A stretch of 64,000 bases of DNA from an uncultured Lachnospiraceae bacterium (GTDB lineage Bacteria > Bacillota > Clostridia > Lachnospirales > Lachnospiraceae). The stretch covers positions 1 to 64,000 of the forward strand of contig CAKRJP010000002.1 in assembly GCA_934351835.1 (NCBI GenBank), in the 5' to 3' direction. How positions within the stretch are numbered: position 1 is the stretch's first letter; every line of letters begins with the position of its first letter. The notes under the pieces are model-generated. The model worked only from the letters and a program-made list of their open reading frames with translations, did no database searches and was not told the DNA's origin. Both the position numbers and the translations under genes were made by a program. This document shows positions 33,436-41,683 of the stretch, one piece after another.

Positions 33436-34071
33436 TCATTTTGAATCACTTCGTTTCATTATTCTAATCTTATGCGTGTCTATATCAAATAATGCTCGAA
33501 CTGCTTCAGTAATATTCTCTTTTACCAGCGCATTATCGCCACCGGAGGCAATGACTACGACACCTTCTACCTGCGGTGCAATTGTTTTACTGACATAAGG
33601 CGATTTTGTGTTATCACTGCGATCTTCATAGATTGTACTTTCTTCATGGGACAGATTGCTGGTCGTTCTCGTTCCCCCCTGGCTGTCCGATTCCGTCACC
33701 GTCTCTGTCTGCTGGTTATTATCTTTCTCTATGACCTTTTCGGTGGAGGATTTTAAGGTGATCATCACGCTCACTTCCCCCGCTCCGTTGATCTGTGACA
33801 GGTTTTCGGCCAGATGATTTTCCAAATAATCAATATAGTCTAAATCTACGTCGGAACTACCCACCTGCGACTGCCCGGCTGTGGCAGATGACGCAGATTC
33901 TCCTGATTTTATCGTCTGGTCGTTCCCTTTTGGCACAGGAACCGTAATGACCAGAAGTAAAATTCCCACCAGGAGCAGGATCAAAAGCTGGTCCTTTCTT
34001 AAATTTTTTAAAGAAAAATCTTTCGGCAGTTTTATTCGGTCTTTCCAACTGCCAGTTACCCTATCTTCCAA
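33436..34071 (-). CDS. spoIIIAG: Stage III sporulation protein AG
   Basis: A ring-forming component of the mother cell-forespore channel. The 211 residues have a cytoplasmic N-terminus (about 1-28), one membrane helix (ILLLVGILLLVITVPV near 30-45), a linker and the ring-building motif domain, with LENHLAENLSQINGAGEVSVMITL near 84-107 and APQVEGVVVIASGGDNALVKENITEAV near 165-191 (both typical of SpoIIIAG). It overlaps spoIIIAF by 11 bases. Confidence 0.93.
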   Translation of the reverse strand: MEDRVTGSWKDRIKLPKDFSLKNLRKDQLLILLLVGILLLVITVPVPKGNDQTIKSGESASSATAGQSQVGSSDVDLDYIDYLENHLAENLSQINGAGEVSVMITLKSSTEKVIEKDNNQQTETVTESDSQGGTRTTSNLSHEESTIYEDRSDNTKSPYVSKTIAPQVEGVVVIASGGDNALVKENITEAVRALFDIDTHKIRIMKRSDSK

Positions 34072-34453
34072 TTTTTATTTCCCCCACATGAATCCCGGAT
34101 ATTGTACTCGATATTTCGTCTGTTGTCTTGTCTGATATGCTTTCCGATGAGTCGTTCGTTGTTTCACCGGATATGTCTTCTGACAAGTCATTTGTACCTG
34201 ACTTTTGTTCGATATATTTCGTAATCCTTTCAATCTCTTCTGTATACTTTTCCTGATCACAGATTCCACTCAGATCAATGTTTCCATCAAATAGACGAAG
34301 CAGAGGTCCCACCATTAAAAGGACTAAGATCAGTCCGGTAAAAAAACGAACAAACCTCCGGTATTCTTCCTCTGGGATCATGTGCAGGATTGCCGTCACA
34401 ACCACTAGATAATACGCAATCCGTTGCATCCAGTCACAGATATACTGAAACAC
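34061..34453 (-). CDS. spoIIIAF: Stage III sporulation protein AF
   Basis: A small membrane component of the SpoIIIA channel complex. The 130 residues have two N-terminal membrane helices (about 10-28 and 36-52) with the family sequence IPEEEYRRFVRFFTGLILVLL, then a soluble Ser/Thr-rich tail that is shorter than in B. subtilis (206 residues). The start is a GTG at 34453 with GGAGG at 9 bases. Confidence 0.88.
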   Translation of the reverse strand: MFQYICDWMQRIAYYLVVVTAILHMIPEEEYRRFVRFFTGLILVLLMVGPLLRLFDGNIDLSGICDQEKYTEEIERITKYIEQKSGTNDLSEDISGETTNDSSESISDKTTDEISSTISGIHVGEIKIGR

Positions 34454-34506
34454 GTTCCTTTGCCTCCTTTATTTTTCAAAAACTCTTCCTTATGATCTTT
34501 TCATGA

Positions 34507-35793
34507 TTATTGATTGGTGAACACAGCAACTATTGCAATCGTGATCAAAAACATCATTCCCATCGTCATTATTGCTTTCATCAATAACCTGCTGCCCTCG
34601 CCCACAGCCTCTATACAGCCGATCATTCGTTTATCAGATATCGGCTCTAACACAGCCGCCGTCAACTTATAAAAAAACGTCACCACTGCTATCTGCAAAA
34701 AAGGAATCATACATAACATGACGCACAGAATTGCTCCGGCCATCCCAATCCCATTTTTTATCAGAACGCAAACTGCTATTGCAACTTCTGTCATACCGCC
34801 CAGAATATCACCTACCCCTGGGATTGCCTCTGCGCCTTTGGCAACTGCACTTCGTTTCATCGTATCAATTGCCGGATGTATCAGACCCTGAATCAAATTT
34901 AGTCCTGATATAAACGCAAGCATTGCCTTTAGCATCCATTCTGTTAACATTCCGATCAGCTCCGAAAAACGACTGAGATATTGTTCCTCGGACAGGAAGT
35001 TTAATATCCGTATCATCATATAGATTTGGATTAATGGAAGCAGGATTTTAGCCAGCAATACCTCCGTCAGATAAATGACAAATAGCACGAGGTTATAAAA
35101 TGCCCCCGCTGTCACACTGCCTTTTGCCAGTGATATAGCCAGAAAATAAACCGGACAGAAAACGCTCATACAGGAAACTACTTTTGAGATTCCATCCTGT
35201 ACCCAGGTAAACATCAAGCTGAAGGAATGTAACGTCAGTGCGATCATCAGAAGATAAGAAACATAGAAACTTACCTCCGATACTTGTCTGCTCTGAAAAA
35301 TCTTTGATATATTCGAAAACACCGCCGCGACTAATGCCACAATGATCATACCGAACAGACTTTTTCGGCTGTTTTTCACTGCATAAGCAAACAGACTCGT
35401 AACAATCTCCTGAAGAGTATTTATATCCAGAACATCCTCACCGCTTATTATCCTTCCAAGCAGCTCCCGGAATTTGGGAGGATTTTCGGGGAAGAGATCT
35501 TTTAAAGTGTTATCCAGTTCGTCAAAGTCAAATTGTTCCAATATAAGGTCTTGCATAGCATCCGTGTTATTCTCATCCAAAGAACCATCAGATTGCTGCA
35601 ATGTTCCCTGCGAAAATTCCTGTGACTCGTCCGATATTTCATGGGCGTATACATTTTCCGGTATTATAACTGACAGAACAGGCAGGACCAACTGCATCAT
35701 CTTTTCCTGCATTTTAAAACAATTTTGCCAAATCCCCATATTCAGGATCAATAAGCTTAATCCGACGGTTAAAAAGCATTTACATTTCTTCAT
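34507..35793 (-). CDS. spoIIIAE: Stage III sporulation protein AE
   Basis: The multi-pass membrane protein thought to form the core of the SpoIIIA apparatus. The 428 residues have an N-terminal signal sequence (about 1-30), a hydrophilic acidic region (about 45-120) and then 7-8 membrane helices, with the family-typical GMIIVALVAAVFSN and LNLIQGLIHPAIDTMKRS segments. The GAEAIPGVGDILGGMTEVAI stretch is near residue 325. Its ATG overlaps the spoIIIAD stop by 4 bases (ATGA), which indicates coupling. Confidence 0.95.
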   Translation of the reverse strand: MKKCKCFLTVGLSLLILNMGIWQNCFKMQEKMMQLVLPVLSVIIPENVYAHEISDESQEFSQGTLQQSDGSLDENNTDAMQDLILEQFDFDELDNTLKDLFPENPPKFRELLGRIISGEDVLDINTLQEIVTSLFAYAVKNSRKSLFGMIIVALVAAVFSNISKIFQSRQVSEVSFYVSYLLMIALTLHSFSLMFTWVQDGISKVVSCMSVFCPVYFLAISLAKGSVTAGAFYNLVLFVIYLTEVLLAKILLPLIQIYMMIRILNFLSEEQYLSRFSELIGMLTEWMLKAMLAFISGLNLIQGLIHPAIDTMKRSAVAKGAEAIPGVGDILGGMTEVAIAVCVLIKNGIGMAGAILCVMLCMIPFLQIAVVTFFYKLTAAVLEPISDKRMIGCIEAVGEGSRLLMKAIMTMGMMFLITIAIVAVFTNQ

Positions 35794-36176
35794 GACAAGA
35801 ATTCCCGAATTGTATTTAGCAGTGCATAAAGCACCGGCATACTTAATACCATAACCGTTAATTTCCCAAAGATTTCAATCTGTGATGCGATTGCCTGGTA
35901 CCCTGCATCTTTGCAGATTGCCGAGGAAAAATCTGCGATATATGTAATACCGAGCATTTTTAAAAGTGTCGTAATATAAGAATGATCAATCTCAATATAA
36001 TTTTCAATTTCCCGGATCATCTCTATCAGATATTTCAACTGTTCAAATACGCCATTAAAGATCACCAGACTCAGAGCAACACTAATGTAAATCCCGTATT
36101 CTGTTTTCCCGCTTTTAAACTGGATTGCCAAAAGAACACCTGCAACTCCCAGAATCCCTACCTTTAACATGCTCAT
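35790..36176 (-). CDS. spoIIIAD: Stage III sporulation protein AD
   Basis: A membrane component of the SpoIIIA complex with four hydrophobic segments over 128 residues. It has the family sequences KVGILGVAGVLLAIQFKSGKTEYGI split across residues 4-28 and KMLGITYIADFSSAICKDAGY (in parts) near 75-95. ATG 36176 was chosen because GAGGA lies 8 bases upstream and it avoids overlapping spoIIIAC; the longer frame to 36212 is rejected. Confidence 0.93.
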   Translation of the reverse strand: MSMLKVGILGVAGVLLAIQFKSGKTEYGIYISVALSLVIFNGVFEQLKYLIEMIREIENYIEIDHSYITTLLKMLGITYIADFSSAICKDAGYQAIASQIEIFGKLTVMVLSMPVLYALLNTIREFLS

Positions 36177-36201
36177 CTCTGTATTCCTCTTTCCTATCTT
36201 C

Positions 36202-36396
36202 TTATAATTCAAATAGTTGTTTCATCGACTCAAACAAATCATAGATATAAGGAACAATCCAGAATAATACCAGTAATAATCCAGCCAGACTGGTCAGAAA
36301 CGCCTGTTCCTCTCTACCGCTGTGTTTTAACACCTGACTGAGCACCGACACCAGGATTCCCACCGCTGCTATTTTAAATATCAGATTTACACTCAT
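36202..36396 (-). CDS. spoIIIAC: Stage III sporulation protein AC
   Basis: A 64-residue protein with two membrane helices (about 5-22 and 32-52) separated by a short polar turn (KHSGREEQ), which matches SpoIIIAC (68 residues in B. subtilis). AGGAGG lies 6 bases before ATG 36396. It sits in the fixed order AB-AC-AD. Confidence 0.93.
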   Translation of the reverse strand: MSVNLIFKIAAVGILVSVLSQVLKHSGREEQAFLTSLAGLLLVLFWIVPYIYDLFESMKQLFEL

Positions 36397-36406
36397 ATCT
36401 GCCTCC

Positions 36407-36928
36407 TCACAGTAACAGTACGCTGATGAAGACGCCTCCTGTCACTCCAAGCCAATGATAAACTCTGACTTTTTCCTGAATCTCCGGCCGCATCTCGTTC
36501 ATACTCTGTTCTAATTCACTGATATATAATTCCAGATTTTTCATTTGCAGTTCTATATCCGCACTCCCCATACAATCTCCCACCTGTGCCATCCGCTGTA
36601 TCTCGATTTCCGGGAGCCCTGAGGAACTTAATTTTTCCTTCGTCTGCTCCCGCCAAACCTGTGCGATCAGTCTGCCATCATTTCTTTCCAACTCCAGCGA
36701 AATATCCATAAGCCAGCTTTTGTACGGTTCCCTTAATTCTCTAGCGACTTGCAAAAATACCTCTCCAAGATCTGCTCTGGTATAACCGATTCTACTTTTG
36801 ATCTGCCACAGGATTTTCTGTATGTACTGTATCTGTCGGTACTCGTCTTTGAAACCATTTGCCATTCGAACTCCCCAAAGTGAAGTTGCACTGATAATCA
36901 GCAGAGAACCTATAATTTTCGTCATCAA
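36407..36928 (-). CDS. spoIIIAB: Stage III sporulation protein AB
   Basis: A 173-residue membrane-associated protein with hydrophobic ends (about 5-22 and 155-173) and a helical core. The pattern of GSLLIISATSLWGVRMA at the start, ELYISELEQSMNEMRPEIQEKVRVYHWLGVTGGVF (in parts) near 130-165 and the short C-terminus fits SpoIIIAB, which has a fold related to type II secretion GspF. It overlaps the spoIIIAA stop by 4 bases (ATGA). Confidence 0.92.
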   Translation of the reverse strand: MMTKIIGSLLIISATSLWGVRMANGFKDEYRQIQYIQKILWQIKSRIGYTRADLGEVFLQVARELREPYKSWLMDISLELERNDGRLIAQVWREQTKEKLSSSGLPEIEIQRMAQVGDCMGSADIELQMKNLELYISELEQSMNEMRPEIQEKVRVYHWLGVTGGVFISVLLL

Positions 36929-37860
36929 ATACCCTCTCTGTAGAGAATTCTGCCTCTGGAATCGTAAATGCCCTCGATCTGCCCTATATGTTTCTGATTT
37001 GAAAGCACTATATAACGTTCAAACTGTTCGCACTCTATCATCCGTTCTAACAGCGGCCGTTTCCGTAGTTCCTGCATACTGCCGGCATGGGCAGTCGCCA
37101 GTATTTTACAGCCACAGTGCATCGCATATTCTACGGCATGTACATCTTCTTTCAGTCCAATCTCATCTACAGCAACCACCATTGGATTCATGGAGCGGAT
37201 CAACATCATCATTCCGTCCACCTTCGAACAACCATCTAAAATATCTGTTCGGATTCCAAGATTATTTTGTGGTACCCCTTTATAACAACCTCCGATTTCT
37301 GATCGTTCATCCACCACACCTACACTGACACCTTTCCTATGTTCACTCCCATCCGATATCTGACGAATCACATCCCTTAAAAGTGTGGTCTTTCCGCATC
37401 CCGGCGGGGACACGATCAGCGTATGGTAAATATTTCTTTGCTTTGTAATGTACGGGATTACCGTATCTGCACATCCGATGATTTCATGGGATAACCGCAG
37501 ATTAATTGATGAGACATTTCGAAGATTCTTTACCTGTCCATTTTCTACAATGACCTCACCGGCAAGCCCCGCCCGATGCCCACCTGAAATGGTTATGAAT
37601 CCCTTTTTCATATCCTGCTCATGTGCGTATAGTGAGTAATGGCTGATGTACTCTAACATTTCCTGGATGTCTTCTCTGGTAACCAGATATGGCCTGTCTT
37701 TTTTTGTCCCGGGAATAATCTCGACATCATGATACAAAAGAATCAGCGGTTTCTTTTCCCGCAGCCGTATTTCCTGTAAATAGTCAAATTCAAGTTTTAG
37801 ATTCTGTATGATGTGTCTGATATCCCGGGGCAAAAACTTTAAAACGGTATCTTCTTTCAT
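36925..37860 (-). CDS. spoIIIAA: Stage III sporulation protein AA (ATPase)
   Basis: The cytoplasmic ATPase of the SpoIIIA channel, related to secretion ATPases. At 311 residues it matches B. subtilis (307). The family sequence YDSLYAHEQDMKKGFITISGGHRAGLAGE is represented near residues 85-110, the Walker A VSPPGCGKTTLLRDVIRQ near 148 and the Walker B VVAVDEIGLKEDV near 228. The start was moved to ATG 37860 because AAGGAG lies 9 bases upstream; an ATG at 37866 is too close to it, and the longer frame up to 38040 overlaps pnp and its terminator. Confidence 0.94.
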   Translation of the reverse strand: MKEDTVLKFLPRDIRHIIQNLKLEFDYLQEIRLREKKPLILLYHDVEIIPGTKKDRPYLVTREDIQEMLEYISHYSLYAHEQDMKKGFITISGGHRAGLAGEVIVENGQVKNLRNVSSINLRLSHEIIGCADTVIPYITKQRNIYHTLIVSPPGCGKTTLLRDVIRQISDGSEHRKGVSVGVVDERSEIGGCYKGVPQNNLGIRTDILDGCSKVDGMMMLIRSMNPMVVAVDEIGLKEDVHAVEYAMHCGCKILATAHAGSMQELRKRPLLERMIECEQFERYIVLSNQKHIGQIEGIYDSRGRILYREGI

Positions 37861-37881
37861 TTCCATCAACTCCTTTACACC

Positions 37882-37911
37882 CATGTATATGTGCGAATTA
37901 TAAGAATATTC
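37882..37911 (-). promoter_or_regulatory. Candidate sigma-E promoter of the spoIIIA operon
   Basis: GAATATT (37905-37911), a 15-base spacer and TATACATG (37882-37889) on minus. Both boxes resemble the mother-cell sigma-E pattern (ATATT at -35, ATACA at -10). The operon is known to be sigma-E controlled in Bacillus. Confidence 0.45.
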
Positions 37912-37921
37912 TTTTTTAGGA

Positions 37922-37961
37922 CAAAAAATGAGCGCAACCATTATCAAAACGGCTACGCTCA
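37922..37961 (-). terminator. Intrinsic terminator of pnp
   Basis: On minus GAGCGTAGCC pairs with GGTTGCGCTC (plus arms 37951-37960 and 37930-37939) over 10 bp with two wobble pairs, followed by a TTTTTTG tract. It lies 20 bases past the pnp stop. Confidence 0.8.
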
Positions 37962-37979
37962 ATATTTTTATATGATATT

Positions 37980-40067
37980 TTATTCTGCAACGTCTTTCAT
38001 GCTGAATGAGAATCTTCCCATCTTGTCTTTTCCAAGGCATACAACCTTGACTACATCGCCAAGTGTCAGCACGTCTTCTACGCGGTTTACTCTCTCTTTA
38101 GAAAGTTTTGAAATGTGTACCATTCCTTCTTTTCCTGGAGCAAACTCAAGGAATGCACCAAATTCTTTGATGCTGATGACTTTACCTTCCAGAACCTGTC
38201 CGGCTTCGTAATCTGTTACAATGATGTGGATCAGTTTCTGAGCCTCTTCCATCTTCTTAGCATCTGTTCCGCATACAGATACAGCACCATCGTCTGTGAT
38301 GTCAATCTTAACACCTGTCTGCTCGATGATCGCATTGATAGTCTTTCCACGCTGACCAACAACATCCCCGATCTTCTGTGGGTCAATCTGCATCTGAACG
38401 ATCTTCGGTGCAAACTCACCTACTTCTGTTCTTGGTTCTGCGATTGCTTTTGCCATAACTTCATCCATAATGTAAGTTCTTGCTTTCTTAGTAGCAGCAA
38501 TTGCTTCTTCGATAATCGGTCTTGTCAGTCCATGGATCTTGATATCCATCTGGATTGCTGTGATACCTTTGTGTGTACCAGCCACCTTAAAGTCCATATC
38601 TCCGAAGAAGTCCTCTAATCCCTGAATATCTGTCAGTACCAGATAATCATCATCTGTATCACCTGTTACCAGTCCGCAAGAAATACCTGCAACTGCAGAT
38701 TTGATCGGTACTCCGGCAGCCATCAGTGACATTGTAGATGCACAGATACTTGCCTGTGATGTAGAGCCGTTAGACTCAAATGTCTCGGAAACTGTACGGA
38801 TCGCATATGGGAACTCTGTCTCGCTTGGAAGTACCGGAACCAGTGCTCTCTCAGCAAGTGCTCCATGTCCGATTTCACGACGTCCCGGTCCTCTGGAAGG
38901 TTTTGTCTCACCTACAGAGTATGAAGGGAAGTTATAGTGGTGCATATATCTCTTAGAAGTCTCTGCTTCATTCAGTCCGTCTAATTTCTGTGCTTCTGAA
39001 AGTGGAGCCAGTGTTGTAAGTGTACAAATCTGTGTCTGTCCACGAGTAAACATTGCAGAACCATGAACTCTAGGAATCAGGTCAACCTCTGCTGCTAATG
39101 GACGTATCTCATCGATTGCTCTTCCATCCGGGCGTTTGTGGTCTTTTAAGATCATCTTACGAACAGTTTTCTTCTGATACTGGTAAACAGCCTCACCTAA
39201 AACTGCAAGCCACTCTTCATTTTCAGCAAATGCTTCTTCTAATTTAGCAGTTACCTGACGAATGTTCTCTTCTCTTGTCTGCTTATCATCTGTAAATACA
39301 GCCTCTTCCATCTCTGCCGGTGGAACGATCTCTTTGATCGCCTCAAATAACTCTTCCGGTACTGCACAAGACTCATACTCATGTTTTGGCTTTCCGCACT
39401 CAGCTACAATTGTATCGATAAATGCGATGACTTTCTGGTTTACTTCGTGAGCTGCGAAAATAGCATCGATCATCTGCTGCTCTGGAACTTCATTAGCTCC
39501 TGCCTCGATCATGATAACTTTCTCTCTTGTTGATGCAACTGTCAGTGCAAGATCGGATACTTCTCTCTGTGCTGCTGTCGGGTTGAATACAAATTCTCCA
39601 TCAACAAGTCCTACCTGTGTCGTAGAGATCGGACCATCAAACGGGATATCTGAAATTGTTGTTGCGATGGCTGCACCAAGCATAGCTGTAAGCTCCGGAG
39701 CACAGTCCTGATCTACAGATAATACCAGGTTCTCAAGCGTAACATCGTTACGGTAATCCTTCGGGAATAATGGACGCATCGGACGATCAATGACACGGCA
39801 GGTAAGGATTGCATTCTCAGATGCCTTTCCCTCTCTCTTGTTAAATCCTCCCGGAATCTTTCCTACAGAGTACATTCTCTCATTGTACTCTACACTTAAT
39901 GGGAAGAAATCGATTCCGTCTCTTGGTTTCTCTGATGCTGTTGCTGTACAAAGTACAGTTGTGTCACCATAGTGCATAAGAACTGCACCATTTGCCTGTT
40001 TAGCCACTCTGCCTACATCTACTCTTAAAGTTCTGCCGGCAAGTTCCATCTCAAACTTTTTATACAT
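37980..40067 (-). CDS. pnp: Polyribonucleotide nucleotidyltransferase (PNPase)
   Basis: A 3'-5' phosphorolytic RNA exonuclease. The 695 residues are the family length. Two RNase PH domains can be recognised (about 1-220 and 305-540, with FFPLSVEYNERMYSVGKIPGGFNKREGK, read in parts, near 55-82 and GRREIGHGALAERAL near 400), followed by a KH domain (about 550-610; the VGQRGKTINAIIEQTG element) and an S1 domain (about 620-690; GKVISIKEFGAFLEF). ATG 40067 has AAGGAG 6 bases upstream; the frame to 40094 is rejected. A long hairpin occupies the leader. Confidence 0.97.
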   Translation of the reverse strand: MYKKFEMELAGRTLRVDVGRVAKQANGAVLMHYGDTTVLCTATASEKPRDGIDFFPLSVEYNERMYSVGKIPGGFNKREGKASENAILTCRVIDRPMRPLFPKDYRNDVTLENLVLSVDQDCAPELTAMLGAAIATTISDIPFDGPISTTQVGLVDGEFVFNPTAAQREVSDLALTVASTREKVIMIEAGANEVPEQQMIDAIFAAHEVNQKVIAFIDTIVAECGKPKHEYESCAVPEELFEAIKEIVPPAEMEEAVFTDDKQTREENIRQVTAKLEEAFAENEEWLAVLGEAVYQYQKKTVRKMILKDHKRPDGRAIDEIRPLAAEVDLIPRVHGSAMFTRGQTQICTLTTLAPLSEAQKLDGLNEAETSKRYMHHYNFPSYSVGETKPSRGPGRREIGHGALAERALVPVLPSETEFPYAIRTVSETFESNGSTSQASICASTMSLMAAGVPIKSAVAGISCGLVTGDTDDDYLVLTDIQGLEDFFGDMDFKVAGTHKGITAIQMDIKIHGLTRPIIEEAIAATKKARTYIMDEVMAKAIAEPRTEVGEFAPKIVQMQIDPQKIGDVVGQRGKTINAIIEQTGVKIDITDDGAVSVCGTDAKKMEEAQKLIHIIVTDYEAGQVLEGKVISIKEFGAFLEFAPGKEGMVHISKLSKERVNRVEDVLTLGDVVKVVCLGKDKMGRFSFSMKDVAE

Positions 40068-40098
40068 AGCTTTCTCCTTACTTTTTATATTCATAATT

Positions 40099-40190
40099 TG
40101 TGGTAAGGGAGCACCGAAACTACTGAAAAATACACTTTATCTTCAAATATACTTTTCAGTGGTCCCGGTATTACCTTCCCTAAAACCACA
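40099..40190 (-). promoter_or_regulatory. Long imperfect hairpin in the pnp leader
   Basis: Four consecutive helices pair the two halves of this 92-base segment: TGTGGT/ACCACA (40099-40104 with 40185-40190), AGGGA/TCCCT (40106-40110 with 40177-40181), ACCG/CGGT (40113-40116 with 40166-40169) and CTGAAAA/TTTTCAG (40123-40129 with 40153-40159). It begins about 3 bases after the predicted transcript start and ends about 30 bases before the pnp ATG. In E. coli, a pnp leader stem cleaved by RNase III mediates PNPase autoregulation. Confidence 0.6.
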
Positions 40191-40199
40191 GCCTTTCAC

Positions 40200-40208
40200 A
40201 TTATAGCA
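40200..40208 (-). promoter_or_regulatory. Extended -10 promoter of pnp
   Basis: TGCTATAAT on minus (hexamer 40200-40205, TG motif to 40208). The -35 region (TGGCAA) is poor, which is usual for extended -10 promoters. Predicted start is near 40193. Confidence 0.5.
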
Positions 40209-40270
40209 TAATAAAAATAGCATTGCCACTTTTATTTCATGAAAATCTACTAAAATTCATACCAAAAATA

Positions 40271-40305
40271 TAAAAAGAAGAGTCACACTGTCGCCAATGT
40301 AACTC
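40271..40305 (-). terminator. Intrinsic terminator of rpsO
   Basis: On minus GAGTTACA pairs with TGTGACTC (plus arms 40298-40305 and 40280-40287; one wobble), followed by TTCTTTTTATATTTTT. It lies 19 bases past the rpsO stop. Confidence 0.8.
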
Positions 40306-40323
40306 CTCTGTAAAAAGTCCTGA

Positions 40324-40590
40324 TTATTTTCTTAATCCAAGTCTCTCGATCAGGGAACGATATCTCTCGATGTCATTCTTCTTCAGGTATGCAAGAAGTC
40401 CTCTTCTCTGTCCTACCATCTTAAGAAGTCCTCTTCTTGAGTGGTGATCCTTTGGATTAGCTTTGAAGTGATCTGTCAGGTCGTTGATTCTAGCTGTAAG
40501 AATAGCTACCTGTACTTCCGGAGAACCTGTATCTCCAGGTGTTCTACCATATTCTGCAATAATCTGTTCTTTCATTTCTTTTGTTACCAT
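40324..40590 (-). CDS. rpsO: 30S ribosomal protein S15
   Basis: A primary 16S rRNA-binding protein that organises the central domain of the 30S subunit. The 88 residues match S15 (89 with Met in E. coli), with the conserved GSPEVQVAILTARINDLTDHFKANPKDHHSRRGLLKMVGQRRGLLAYL core read in parts between residues 22 and 69. GGAGG lies 9 bases before ATG 40590. It has its own promoter and terminator and precedes pnp, the arrangement seen in most bacteria. Confidence 0.98.
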   Translation of the reverse strand: MVTKEMKEQIIAEYGRTPGDTGSPEVQVAILTARINDLTDHFKANPKDHHSRRGLLKMVGQRRGLLAYLKKNDIERYRSLIERLGLRK

Positions 40591-40636
40591 GTGTCATTTC
40601 CTCCTTAAAATCTCTTAAAATAACGCCTGATATTAA

Positions 40637-40660
40637 GTAATGGTTGGAGATTCCATTTAC
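40637..40660 (-). promoter_or_regulatory. Hairpin in the rpsO leader
   Basis: GTAATGG (40637-40643) pairs with CCATTTAC (40653-40660) apart from one bulged base, with a loop of about 9 bases. It starts about 18 bases after the predicted transcript start. S15 autoregulates through leader structures in several bacteria, so this is a candidate S15 target. Confidence 0.4.
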
Positions 40661-40684
40661 CGAATACCGGCTGCATACTTTTCG

Positions 40685-40713
40685 ATTATAGCATATGTAC
40701 TTCAGAATGTAAA
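40685..40713 (-). promoter_or_regulatory. Sigma-A promoter of rpsO
   Basis: TTTACA (40708-40713), a 17-base spacer and a perfect TATAAT (40685-40690) with an extended TGC element, on minus. Predicted start near 40678. Confidence 0.65.
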
Positions 40714-40732
40714 GAAATAATTTCCCCTTTAT

Positions 40733-41659
40733 TTATTCCCGGATTCCAAAGTATTCTTTTGCATATGCAATATCTTTATCCACATGTTCCTTCATAACTT
40801 CAACACTGTCAAATTTCTGCTCATGACGTCTGAACTCAAGAAGTTCGATCCTGACTTCTTTATCGTAGGCATCTCCATCATAGTTAAACAGGAAACTTTC
40901 AATTGATACTTTATTCTCATCTGTTACCGTTGGCTTCACTCCGATGTTTGCTACTGAATGATATTTCTTACCATCTAAATAAACATCCACCATATAGACA
41001 CCCATCGGCGGTACGACTTTTGCTTTCGGCCACATTACATTCAATGTTGGGAATCCCAGTTTGCGTCCCAGCTGTCTGCCATGCTGCACTGTTCCCGAAA
41101 TTTCGAATGGATATCCCAGCATCGTATTGACAGTGCTGACTTTTCCCTCTCGCAAGGCCTCTCGAATATAACTGCTGCTGATAACGCGGTCTTCATAACG
41201 TTTCTTCTCGATCACAATTAGTTTATAATCATAAACGCCAGAATATTTTTCCAGCATTGCAGTGTCTCCGCCTTTATCTTTACCGAAACTGAAGTCCGGT
41301 CCTACTACTACATATTTTGCACGAAACAATCCACAGATAATGTTTTTAATGAAATCTTCCGGTTCCATCCGGCTGAACTCCCAGGTAAACGGACAGGTCA
41401 CAAGATTGTCTACGACATCCTCCAGATGAAGATGCCTCTCGTATCTGGTCATAAGTACCTGTGGTTTTACCCCTCGATCCCGCCAAACATCATGCATATC
41501 AAATGCACACACGATACTGTTCAGATTTTCTTTTTTACCAAGTTCCCGTACTTTCTGGATTAAAAGCTGATGTCCTTCATGAAGTCCGTCAAACTTTCCA
41601 AAAGTAACGGCAGATCTGCGTTCTCCATGGTAATCTGTAAGTTTTTTAATACACTGCAT
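40733..41659 (-). CDS. ribF: Bifunctional riboflavin kinase / FAD synthetase
   Basis: Converts riboflavin to FMN and FMN to FAD. The 308 residues match. The N-terminal adenylyltransferase domain (1 to about 180) contains GKFDGLHEGHQLLIQK near residues 21-36 (HxGH) and SSSYIREALREGKV near 158-171. The C-terminal kinase domain (about 185-305) contains GRQLGRKLGFPTLNV near 193-207 (the family's GFPTAN) and GVYMVDVY. It is the last gene of the rimP-nusA-infB operon, 24 bases after truB, as in many Firmicutes. Confidence 0.96.
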   Translation of the reverse strand: MQCIKKLTDYHGERRSAVTFGKFDGLHEGHQLLIQKVRELGKKENLNSIVCAFDMHDVWRDRGVKPQVLMTRYERHLHLEDVVDNLVTCPFTWEFSRMEPEDFIKNIICGLFRAKYVVVGPDFSFGKDKGGDTAMLEKYSGVYDYKLIVIEKKRYEDRVISSSYIREALREGKVSTVNTMLGYPFEISGTVQHGRQLGRKLGFPTLNVMWPKAKVVPPMGVYMVDVYLDGKKYHSVANIGVKPTVTDENKVSIESFLFNYDGDAYDKEVRIELLEFRRHEQKFDSVEVMKEHVDKDIAYAKEYFGIRE

Positions 41660-41683
41660 ATTCCCAAACCCTCTTAAACGTTT

